A stretch of DNA of 7,959 nt from Xanthobacteraceae bacterium. GTDB lineage: Bacteria > Pseudomonadota > Alphaproteobacteria > Rhizobiales > Xanthobacteraceae. This document shows, piece by piece, positions 1-5,585 of the stretch. The stretch spans positions 1 through 7,959 of the forward strand of contig JASHRR010000248.1 in assembly GCA_030037185.1 (NCBI GenBank), given 5' to 3'. Within the stretch, counting starts at the first letter, position 1. Each line of letters starts with the position of its first letter. Under the pieces are notes generated by a model. It ran no database searches, was not told the DNA's origin, and saw only the letters and a list, made by a program, of their open reading frames with translations. The position numbers and the translations under genes were made by a program.

Positions 1-16
1 ATGTGAGGGTCACGCA

Positions 17-667
17 ATGGGCGGCATGACAACCGGGGAGAGCGACGTTCTCCTTGTGATCGACGTTCAGAACGATTTCTGCCCCGGCGGCGCTCTGGCG
101 GTGCCGCACGGCGACGAGGTGGTGGCGCTCATCAACCGCCTTGCCCAGCGGTTCGCCAACGTGGTGCTGACCCAGGACTGGCATCCCCCCGGTCATCTTT
201 CGTTTGCCTCGGCCCACCCGGGTCGAAAACCGTTCGAAAGGATGACCGCAGCCTATGGTCCCCAGGTGCTATGGCCCGATCACTGCGTCCAGGCTACGCC
301 GGGCAGCGATTTTCATCCGTCATTGACGATCCCGCAGGCCGCCCTGGTGGTGCGCAAAGGCTTTCGTCGCACCATCGACTCATATTCGGCGTTCTATGAG
401 AATGATCGCAAGACCCCCACCGGTCTTGTCGGTTACCTGCGCGAGCGCGAGCTCACGCGGATCTTTCTGGCGGGGCTCGCATTCGACTTCTGCGTCCGCT
501 ACTCGGCCGAGGATGCAGTGCGCGCCGGTTTCGCCGTTACTGTGATCGAGGATGCGTGCCGTAGCATCGACATCGAAGGATCATCGGTAGCGGCGACCTA
601 CCGGAGTTTCGAGTCGTTGAACATCCCGTGCGTGCTGGAGAAAGACCTCGCACGCCTTCACGCCTGA
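17..667 (+). CDS. pncA: Nicotinamidase (isochorismatase-like cysteine hydrolase)
   Basis: Hydrolyses nicotinamide to nicotinate and ammonia, the first step of NAD salvage through the Preiss-Handler route; cytoplasmic. The 216-residue product has the whole active site of the family. The catalytic triad is Asp16 (in DVQNDF), Lys114 (in VVRKGF) and Cys159 (in GLAFDFCV). The metal site is Asp54, His56, His60 (DWHPPGH) and His89 (WPDHC). Length is typical for bacterial PncA. ATG17 is chosen because GAGGG at 5-9 lies 7 bases upstream; ATG26 is a weaker alternative. The window's first bases, ATGTGA, could be the end of an upstream gene overlapping this ribosome site, but that cannot be shown. In related bacteria pncA often sits beside pncB (nicotinate phosphoribosyltransferase), so pncB may lie just outside. 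The family assignment is firm; nicotinamide as main substrate is by family, since pyrazinamide and related amides are also accepted. Confidence 0.95.
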   Translation: MGGMTTGESDVLLVIDVQNDFCPGGALAVPHGDEVVALINRLAQRFANVVLTQDWHPPGHLSFASAHPGRKPFERMTAAYGPQVLWPDHCVQATPGSDFHPSLTIPQAALVVRKGFRRTIDSYSAFYENDRKTPTGLVGYLRERELTRIFLAGLAFDFCVRYSAEDAVRAGFAVTVIEDACRSIDIEGSSVAATYRSFESLNIPCVLEKDLARLHA

Positions 668-1317
668 TTCCTCACGCGGGCCGGAAAGCGCGCAACGGTG
701 TCCTTGACCTCCTGATCGGAGAGCTGCCGGAAATCGGCATAATAGAAGCCGATCGCGCCGAAAGCTTCGTGATCCTCAAGGCAGACCACGTCGTCAGCGT
801 CCTCACGTAAAGCAACCAGGGTATCGGTCGGTGCGACCGGCACGGCGAGCACCAGCTTGCTCGGCCTGCGCAATCGGGTGGCTCGAAGCGCCGCCCGTGT
901 GGTGGCGCCGGTGGCAACCCCGTCATCGATGACGATTGCGACGTGCCCCTCGACATCGGCGGGCATACGATTGCCGAGATAGAGCCTGCGTCGGCGCTCG
1001 ATTTCGGCGAGTTCCCGGTCGCGAACGGCTGCAAATTCGGCCTCGTCGATGCCCGCCAGCCGAATAACCTCCTCGTTGCGGACAACGATTGGCGTCCCGC
1101 CGTTGGCGACCGCTCCCATGGCGAGTTCCGGCTGCATCGGCGCGCCGATCTTGCGCACCAGGATCAGGTCGAGCGGAGCATCCAAGGCGGCCGCAACCTG
1201 GGCGGCGACGGGGACACCGCCGCGCAGCAGCGCGAGGATCACGGGCTGCCGGTCCTTGTATGCCAGAAGCGCCTGCGCCAGCCTGCGGCCGGCATCAGAT
1301 CGATCGATAAAGGCCAT
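658..1317 (-). CDS. PRPP-binding phosphoribosyltransferase family protein
   Basis: A type I phosphoribosyltransferase-fold protein of 219 residues. The PRPP-binding loop is at about residues 126-140 (AIVIDDGVATGATT), with the paired acidic residues Asp131 and Asp132. An early LLRGGVPVA segment (30-38) resembles the pyrophosphate-loop region. The VRKIGAP motif (54-60) and the helical DRELAEIERRRRLY segment (100-113) are typical of the stand-alone COG1926-type family, whose substrate is generally unknown. I do not assign a base substrate. The ATG at 1317 is preferred over the in-frame upstream ATG at 1338 because GAGAGGG lies 4 bases before it and residues before MAFID are not family-like. The gene converges on pncA and their ends overlap by 10 bases. 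A PRPP synthetase remnant lies about 0.7 kb upstream, so an earlier partnership in PRPP and nucleotide salvage is plausible. Confidence 0.9.
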   Translation of the reverse strand: MAFIDRSDAGRRLAQALLAYKDRQPVILALLRGGVPVAAQVAAALDAPLDLILVRKIGAPMQPELAMGAVANGGTPIVVRNEEVIRLAGIDEAEFAAVRDRELAEIERRRRLYLGNRMPADVEGHVAIVIDDGVATGATTRAALRATRLRRPSKLVLAVPVAPTDTLVALREDADDVVCLEDHEAFGAIGFYYADFRQLSDQEVKDTVARFPARVRNQA

Positions 1318-1321
1318 GTCG

Positions 1322-1328
1322 CCCTCTC
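1322..1328 (-). promoter_or_regulatory. Ribosome-binding site of the phosphoribosyltransferase gene
   Basis: On the minus strand GAGAGGG lies four bases before the ATG at 1317. The other possible start at 1338 has no comparable purine-rich site, so this motif decides the start. Confidence 0.6.
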
Positions 1329-1703
1329 GGCAATGCAATGCTCGATACGTTCGCCTGCGGTGTCATTTGCCGACCGCCCGGCCCTCGGCTGCGCTTTCAC
1401 GTGACGGCTGCATTTGAACCGTCCGAGCCTGCCTGAGCATCGCCTTTCGGTTAACGCACGGCAACAGAATATCGTTGCTGCAGGCACCAACAGGGCCTGC
1501 CGGTGAGTCCTGTGAACTATGTCCTCGGAACTTCGGCATCTTCGAGCGGCCGAACGAGTTGGTGATGCAGCATCGACACACTGATGAAGCATGTCGAAGT
1601 GGGGCTGTTAACCAACGCAGCGGTGCGCATATCGCGTGGAGCGCCCGCAAATGGTCATCGCAACGGCGGTCTTGGCCGCAATGGCGCGGCGGTGAAGGTC
1701 ATG

Positions 1704-1721
1704 TGCGCGCCAGGGCGCGCA
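1704..1721. repeat. Perfect 18-base GC-rich palindrome
   Basis: TGCGCGCC and GGCGCGCA are perfect 8-base inverted arms separated by AG. A hairpin would realistically have a 7-base stem and a 4-base loop. It lies just upstream of the COG2187-type remnant, in DNA with no recognised gene. It could be an operator, a folded RNA element or chance in GC-rich DNA; no run of T follows it, so a terminator is unlikely. Confidence 0.4.
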
Positions 1722-1735
1722 GTGCGCGTCATACC

Positions 1736-1990
1736 GTCGAGGAGGTCTCGCCCGGCGAGAAGGTTTGCATTCTTGAGTCGCGCGACCAGTTATGCATCTT
1801 CGGTTCGGCCGGTGGCGTGCCTTAAGACCCATATGTCGTGGGTTTTTCTTGCCGGCGAAGAGGTTTTCCAGCTCAAGACGCCGCTGCAGTTTCCTGACCT
1901 CAATTTTTCGACCCTTGCGCGGCGCGAAGCGGCTTGCCGCGGCGAACTCGCGTTGAACCACAGGCTCGCCTGCGATGTGTACAAGGCGGC
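1736..1990 (+). pseudogene. 5' fragment of a COG2187-type (aminoglycoside phosphotransferase-like / ATP-binding) gene
   Basis: A remnant of the N-terminus of the family often annotated as bifunctional aminoglycoside phosphotransferase/ATP-binding protein (COG2187). From 1764 the frame reads FAFLSRATSY, then at 1824 KTHMSWVFLAGEEVFQLK, then [20 protein letters not shown] and [10 protein letters not shown] to about 1982. Intact family members read like AFLSRPEAY, ETHMSWVFL, YKLKKPVR, FLDFSTLE and RRLAPDVY in the same order. The preceding EEVSPGEKV (1739-1765) lies in another frame and looks like the true lead-in, implying a frameshift near 1760-1767. After DVY the similarity stops, where roughly 300-450 further residues would be expected. 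No usable start codon precedes the frame. What is seen is family wording and loss of reading continuity; that this is a dead gene is inferred but strongly suggested. Confidence 0.78.
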
Positions 1991-2022
1991 TGGCGATCTT
2001 CACGCGGCCCCGCGATCGGCAG

Positions 2023-2387
2023 CGCGGCGGCGACCGCCTCGAACAGGCTCGCCACGCCGCGGGTGGTCACTGGATCGCCCGGCTTGGTGCGCCGATCCTT
2101 GCGGGCGTAACCCAGATAGGGCGCGACGGCGGTGACGCGCGCTGCGCCGGCATCGTTCAGGGCGCCGATGAAAAACAGCAGCCGGCAGAGCTTGTCGTTG
2201 GCGCCTGCGGCGGGCCCGCCACGGCGGTTGTGCACCACGTAGACGCCGGCGTCGCGAACGTCCTCCAACGGACGTGTGCTCGCCGTCCTCGAAATTCCGC
2301 TCCTCGTGTGCCGCCAGCGGCTGTCCGAGAGCCTGCGGCAATGCCCTTGCCGAGTTCCGCCCTCGCCCGCGGTGCAAAAAGCCAAAG
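2023..2387 (-). pseudogene. Frameshifted, truncated ribose-phosphate pyrophosphokinase (PRPP synthetase) remnant
   Basis: Minus-strand remnant of a Prs-like enzyme, which makes PRPP from ribose 5-phosphate and ATP. The recognisable protein is split over three frames. [17 protein letters not shown] lies at 2387-2337. [19 protein letters not shown] lies at 2332-2276. The segment from [16 protein letters not shown] to [13 protein letters not shown] lies at 2274 to about 2035. The last part holds the hallmark motifs [14 protein letters not shown] and [17 protein letters not shown]. Two breaks are visible: one at 2336-2333, and one at 2275, where a GEHK(x)RPLE-like join has lost bases. Similarity ends right after LFEAV, so roughly the last two thirds of a normal 300-residue enzyme, including the PRPP-loop region, is missing. 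It faces the COG2187-type remnant tail to tail. An intact prs copy elsewhere in the genome is expected, because PRPP is essential. Confidence 0.85.
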
Positions 2388-2506
2388 GCGGTTGCCACCT
2401 GCCCGTGCGCTACCGTTCGGGGCTGGCGCGCAGCGAATTGCGGTTGGCGCCGCCGCTTGCCTCTGCCGTCGCGCGGGGAGAAGACGGGTGCGCGCTGATC
2501 GCGCAA

Positions 2507-2565
2507 GGTGAGGGGCCTTTCTGGCAGGTCGCGGGTTGTGTCGCTTGCCGACAGGCCCCCTCACC
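2507..2565. repeat. Imperfect palindromic intergenic element
   Basis: GGTGAGGGGCC at 2507-2517 is mirrored by GGCCCCCTCACC at 2554-2565, with one extra C. Inside, CTGGCA near 2521 faces TTGCCGACAG near 2545, so a long stem could form around a loop of about 18 bases. The right arm runs on into CCCCGTCGCTCTGCC and a GGGGCGAGGG block; the left arm is preceded by GGGGAGAAGACGGGTG. This CCCTCACCCC/GGGGAGA wording resembles interspersed palindromes common between genes in Bradyrhizobium relatives. No transposase is present. It may be a non-autonomous mobile repeat. Confidence 0.55.
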
Positions 2566-2631
2566 CCGTCGCTCTGCCGGCAAGCGGGGCGAGGGAGCGC
2601 CGCCGAGCAGGCGATTGCCCGGCCTTGCAGC

Positions 2632-2648
2632 GCGGGCGCCCCGCCCGC
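2632..2648. repeat. Short GC-rich hairpin
   Basis: GCGGGCG and CGCCCGC are perfect 7-base inverted arms around CCC, followed on the + strand by TTTG. It is terminator-like in shape, but the T-run is too short and no intact + strand gene lies upstream, so it may only be part of the repeat-rich zone. Confidence 0.35.
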
Positions 2649-2889
2649 TTTGTCGGCCGGACCAGCGGGGTGCCCGCGTTCGCTTCATCAATGGACCGCA
2701 GTTTCGATTGTGCCATCATGATCTGATGCCTGTGCGAATTCTCGTACTCAGCCGCACGAGGTGATCGCCGCGCCAAAAGAAGGGCGAAGCTTGCGTCGTG
2801 CAGCCGCCTTGCGTTAGGCATGACACCAATCGAAACGCCTCGAGGGCTGAAAACAGTTGCCCCGATCTCGCGCGCACAGCGAGTCCGGC

Positions 2890-2894
2890 GGGAG
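2890..2894 (+). promoter_or_regulatory. Ribosome-binding site of tdh
   Basis: GGGAG ends 5 bases before the ATG at 2900. It selects this start over an in-frame ATG at 2798, whose extra 34 residues have no resemblance to the family and precede the nucleotide-binding MRRILVTG. Confidence 0.7.
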
Positions 2895-2899
2895 TTGAC

Positions 2900-3862
2900 A
2901 TGAGACGAATTCTGGTTACTGGGGCGCTGGGGCAGATCGGATCAGAGCTCGTGCCGGCCTTGCGACAGCATTACGGCGCCGACCGGGTGGTCGCGTCCGA
3001 TGTGCGCATCGTACCCTACCAGCTTTCGGCCGGGGACATCCTCGAGCATCTCGACTGCACGCAACCACAGCAAATTCTCGAGGTGGTTCGCCGTCATGAG
3101 ATCGGCGTCATTTACCACCTCGCCGCCCTGCTCTCGGCAGTGGCCGAGGAGAAGCCGCACGCCGCCTGGAACCTCAACATGGACGGCCTCTACAACATCC
3201 TGGAAGCGGCGCGCCAATGCCGCTGTCAGGTGTTTTTCCCAAGTTCGATCGGCGCATTCGGCCCCTCGACGCCGCGCGAGCATACTCCGCAAGCGACCGT
3301 GCAGCGGCCGACCACGATTTACGGCGTCACCAAGGTCGCTGGAGAATTGCTGTGCGACTACTACACGGCGCGATTCGGCGTCGATGTGCGCGGCCTGCGG
3401 TTGCCGGGGCTCATCTCCTACGTCGCCCCGCCCGGCGGAGGGACGACGGACTACGCGGTGGAGATGTTTCATCAGGCGCTCCGCTATAAGCATTACAGCT
3501 GCTTCCTCAAAGCCGACACCAGGCTTGCCATGATGTACATGCCGGATGCGATCCGAGCGGCGATTGAGCTTATGCAAGCGGACGGCGCGCGGCTTCGATA
3601 CCGCAATGCCTACAATGTCGCCGCGATGAGCATCACGCCGGCCGAGCTGGCTGCAGAAATACGCAGGCACGTGCCGGCATTTGCGATCGACTATCGCGTA
3701 GACCCGGTGCGCCAATCCATTGCCGACTCGTGGCCGCATTCGCTCGATACCAGTGCTGCGCGAGACGACTGGGGTTTTGCGCCGCAATTCGATCTTGCGG
3801 CGATGGCGACTGATATGCTGGCGCAGCTGTCCGGCAAGATTTCGGCGGCACGGGCCGATTAG
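2900..3862 (+). CDS. tdh: L-threonine 3-dehydrogenase, SDR/epimerase-like type
   Basis: Oxidises L-threonine with NAD+ to 2-amino-3-ketobutyrate, the substrate of the next gene's product. The 320-residue protein is an extended short-chain dehydrogenase. It has the glycine-rich NAD motif VTGALGQIG (6-14), the YHLAALLSAVAE segment (72-83), Ser115/Ser116 and the catalytic Tyr141-x3-Lys145 (IYGVTK). The family-specific wording LPGLISYVAPPGGGTTDYAVEMF (168-190), DTRLAMMYMPDAI (206-218) and ADSWPHSLD (275-283) separates it from sugar epimerases. It is thus the SDR type known from some bacteria and protists, not the zinc-dependent Tdh of E. coli. GGGAG 5 bases upstream supports the ATG at 2900. kbl follows after 17 bases, so the two are surely one transcription unit. 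All key residues are present. Substrate assignment rests on these family stretches plus the kbl neighbour. Confidence 0.93.
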   Translation: MRRILVTGALGQIGSELVPALRQHYGADRVVASDVRIVPYQLSAGDILEHLDCTQPQQILEVVRRHEIGVIYHLAALLSAVAEEKPHAAWNLNMDGLYNILEAARQCRCQVFFPSSIGAFGPSTPREHTPQATVQRPTTIYGVTKVAGELLCDYYTARFGVDVRGLRLPGLISYVAPPGGGTTDYAVEMFHQALRYKHYSCFLKADTRLAMMYMPDAIRAAIELMQADGARLRYRNAYNVAAMSITPAELAAEIRRHVPAFAIDYRVDPVRQSIADSWPHSLDTSAARDDWGFAPQFDLAAMATDMLAQLSGKISAARAD

Positions 3863-3879
3863 CAGGAGCGAGGGTTTTC

Positions 3880-5115
3880 ATGCCGATTCACGGACTGACG
3901 CGCGCGCTGGCGGCCCGGCTGGAAGAGATGGCGCGCAGTGGACGCCTCAAGGGAAAGGAGGCGGTAATCTCGCGTGTGATCGGCGGGCGCGACGGCCATG
4001 GCCCTCGGTATGTGATCGAGGGCGAGGGCGACACGCCGTTCCTGCGCATGAACTCGAACAGCTATCTGGGGCTGGCCTTGCGCTCCGATATGATTGAAGC
4101 GGAGGAGCGGGCAGCTCGGCTCTACGGCACCGGCCCCGGCGCGGTGCGCTTCATCAGCGGCACCTGGTCGAGCCATGTCGCGCTCGAGCGGCGGCTGGCG
4201 AGCTTCCACAACCGGTCCGCCGCAATCCTGTTCTCGTCGGCCTATGCGGCGATGATGGGCCTAATTCCACCGCTCGTCACCGAAAAGACCGCCGTGATCA
4301 GCGACGAACTCAACCACAATTGCATCATCAATGCGATTGCGCTGGCCCGGCCGGCCGAGAAACATATCTATAAGCATCTCGACATGGAGGCGCTGGAGCG
4401 CGCGCTCGCTGCCGCCGCCAAGACCTGCAAGCGAGCTATCGTGGTGACCGACGGCATCTTCAGCATGCGCGGCGATCATGCTCCTGTCGACCGCATCGTG
4501 GAATTGGCGCGCGCTCATGATGCTGCCTTCGAAGAAAACGTCGTCGTGATCGTTGACGATTCTCACGGTGTCGGGGCGTTCGGCACAACCGGGCGCGGAA
4601 CCGAGGAATATACCAATGCCGCCCCGGCTGATCTTCTGGTGGCGACGCTTGGCAAGGCGTTGGGGGTCAATGGCGGCTACGTGGCGGGCGATCAGACGAT
4701 TATTCAATACCTGCGCGAAACCTCACCCTTCTATGTCTACTCCAATCCCATCACTCCCGCCGAGGCCGGCGCCGCCTTGAATGCGATCGATCTCTTGGAC
4801 AGCGCCGTCGGCAAGGCGCTGCTCACGCAGCTGCGGGCGATGACGGCGCGTTTCAAGGCAGGGCTGATAAGGCTGGGCTTCGAAACGCTGCCTGGTGAAC
4901 ATCCCGTTGTTCCGCTCATTATCCGCAATACCGCGCGAACTTCGGCCCTGGTCGCTCATTTGCGCCGGAACGGCATACTGGCGACCGGGCTCAACTTTCC
5001 GGTGGTGCCGAGGGGCGAGGAGGAAATTCGCTTTCAGATCAGCGCCGACCATACGCCAGGCGATATCGCCCTGGCGCTCGATGTGCTGGCACGTTTTGGC
5101 GGTCAGCCCGGTTAA
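3880..5115 (+). CDS. kbl: Glycine C-acetyltransferase (2-amino-3-ketobutyrate CoA ligase)
   Basis: A PLP enzyme that cleaves 2-amino-3-ketobutyrate with CoA to glycine and acetyl-CoA, completing threonine breakdown started by Tdh. The 411-residue product is an alpha-oxoamine synthase: NSYLGLA (60-66), GPGAVRFISGT (85-95), SDELNHNCII (141-150), VTDGIFSMRGD (189-199), VDDSHGVGAFG (225-235), and the PLP-binding Lys259 in ATLGKALG. The ending, FPVVPRGEEEIRFQISADHT, is also standard. It is slightly longer at the N-terminus than E. coli Kbl (398 residues). GGAGCGAGGG at 3865-3874, 5 bases before the ATG, supports the start. The family also includes 8-amino-7-oxononanoate and 5-aminolevulinate synthases and serine palmitoyltransferase; the adjacent tdh makes Kbl by far the best choice. 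It converges on the glycine cleavage operon. Confidence 0.92.
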   Translation: MPIHGLTRALAARLEEMARSGRLKGKEAVISRVIGGRDGHGPRYVIEGEGDTPFLRMNSNSYLGLALRSDMIEAEERAARLYGTGPGAVRFISGTWSSHVALERRLASFHNRSAAILFSSAYAAMMGLIPPLVTEKTAVISDELNHNCIINAIALARPAEKHIYKHLDMEALERALAAAAKTCKRAIVVTDGIFSMRGDHAPVDRIVELARAHDAAFEENVVVIVDDSHGVGAFGTTGRGTEEYTNAAPADLLVATLGKALGVNGGYVAGDQTIIQYLRETSPFYVYSNPITPAEAGAALNAIDLLDSAVGKALLTQLRAMTARFKAGLIRLGFETLPGEHPVVPLIIRNTARTSALVAHLRRNGILATGLNFPVVPRGEEEIRFQISADHTPGDIALALDVLARFGGQPG

Positions 5116-5141
5116 GGTACCAAGTTGCGTAAAAGCGCGTT

Positions 5142-5163
5142 GAGCGGAGCGAAATCCGCGCTC
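5142..5163. terminator. Possible shared terminator hairpin between kbl and gcvH
   Basis: GAGCGGA (5142-5148) can pair with TCCGCGCTC (5155-5163), with a 2-base bulge, around GCGAAA. It lies in the only gap between the two convergent units. On the minus strand the hairpin is followed, after AACGCGC, by TTTT; on the + strand no T-run follows. A role in ending gcv transcription is possible but weakly supported. Confidence 0.35.
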
Positions 5164-5192
5164 CAATGTGCCCGAGCTATGATCCGGCTAAT

Positions 5193-5567
5193 CTAATGGC
5201 TCTCGGCCGCCGTCAGCGCATCGTAGGCTTTCTCGTCCAACAGCTCGTCAACCGCGGCGGCGTCGGCAAGCTTCATCTTGAACAGCCAGCCATCGCCGGT
5301 CGGCTCCGTATTGACGAGGCCAGGCTGTTCGGCGAGCTGGTCATTGACCGCGGTTACTTCGCCGGCAACCGGCGCATAAACGTCGGCGGCGGCCTTCACG
5401 GATTCGACGGTTGCCGCCACCGCACCCTTTTGGAAGGCAGCGCCTACACTCGGCAACTCAACAAAAACGAGATCACCGAGTTTCTCTTGCGCAAACGGGG
5501 TGATCCCGACGGTGGCGACGTCGCCCTCCATGCGGAGCCACTCGTGGTCCTTGGTAAATCTGAGCAT
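5193..5567 (-). CDS. gcvH: Glycine cleavage system H protein
   Basis: The lipoyl-carrying shuttle of the glycine cleavage system. It takes the aminomethyl group from P protein, presents it to T protein, and is reoxidised by dihydrolipoamide dehydrogenase (L protein, not in this window). The 124-residue product has the whole family pattern: FTKDHEWLR at the N-terminus, [19 protein letters not shown] (21-39), the lipoylation site Lys58 in [18 protein letters not shown], and GWLFKMKL. Length is normal. The ATG at 5567 is preferred over the TTG one codon upstream (5570) because GGAG at 5575-5578 is then 7 bases away. It is the last gene of the leftward operon, 18 bases after gcvT, and its end faces that of kbl. 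Confidence 0.96.
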   Translation of the reverse strand: MLRFTKDHEWLRMEGDVATVGITPFAQEKLGDLVFVELPSVGAAFQKGAVAATVESVKAAADVYAPVAGEVTAVNDQLAEQPGLVNTEPTGDGWLFKMKLADAAAVDELLDEKAYDALTAAESH

Positions 5568-5574
5568 CAAGCAT

Positions 5575-5578
5575 CTCC
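5575..5578 (-). promoter_or_regulatory. Ribosome-binding site of gcvH
   Basis: On the minus strand GGAG lies 7 bases before the ATG at 5567 but only 4 before the alternative TTG at 5570, so it favours the ATG. Confidence 0.6.
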
Positions 5579-5585
5579 AAAGCCG

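Larger units (their letters stand above)
1318..1735. other. Intergenic stretch without a recognised gene
   Basis: About 420 bases between the phosphoribosyltransferase start and the first recognisable remnant. Both strands have open frames here, but their translations are rich in Arg, Ser and Ala, lack any family motif and lack convincing ribosome sites. The promoter of the leftward phosphoribosyltransferase gene should lie in the left part, yet I find no clear -35/-10 pair. A perfect palindrome at 1704-1721 is the only clear structure. The stretch may include further decayed coding sequence belonging to the adjacent remnants. Confidence 0.5.
2388..2899. other. Intergenic region with palindromic repeats upstream of tdh
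   Basis: About 510 bases with no supportable gene. It holds a long imperfect palindrome (2507-2565), a short GC-rich hairpin (2632-2648) and the tdh leader. The open frames crossing it on both strands give Arg/Pro/Ala-rich translations typical of noncoding GC-rich DNA. The tdh promoter should be in the last 130 bases, but I find no convincing -35/-10 pair. A small inverted repeat, CATCA-5-TGATG at 2714-2728, is the only operator-like pattern and is weak. Confidence 0.5.

Noticed and set aside
1475..1825. 116-codon + strand open frame as an independent gene
   Set aside because: Only its EEVSPGEKV part near 1739-1765 is meaningful, as the frameshifted lead-in of the COG2187-type remnant; the rest has no motif or ribosome site.
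2714..2728. CATCA-5-TGATG inverted repeat as an operator for tdh
   Set aside because: Five-base arms are too short to support a site, and it lies about 170 bases before the start with no promoter visible.
2276..2764. 162-codon + strand open frame
   Set aside because: It crosses the Prs remnant in antisense and the palindromic repeat, and its translation is low-complexity Arg/Ala/Pro sequence.
2798..2899. Longer tdh start
   Set aside because: The extra 34 residues are not family-like, and GGGAG correctly spaced before ATG2900 fits the usual N-terminus.
2942..3787. 281-codon open frame on the - strand
   Set aside because: It is antisense to tdh, has Arg/His-rich composition and no recognisable motif.
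4261..5166. Two minus-strand open frames of about 147 codons opposite kbl
   Set aside because: Both are antisense to the well-supported kbl gene and look like shadow frames.
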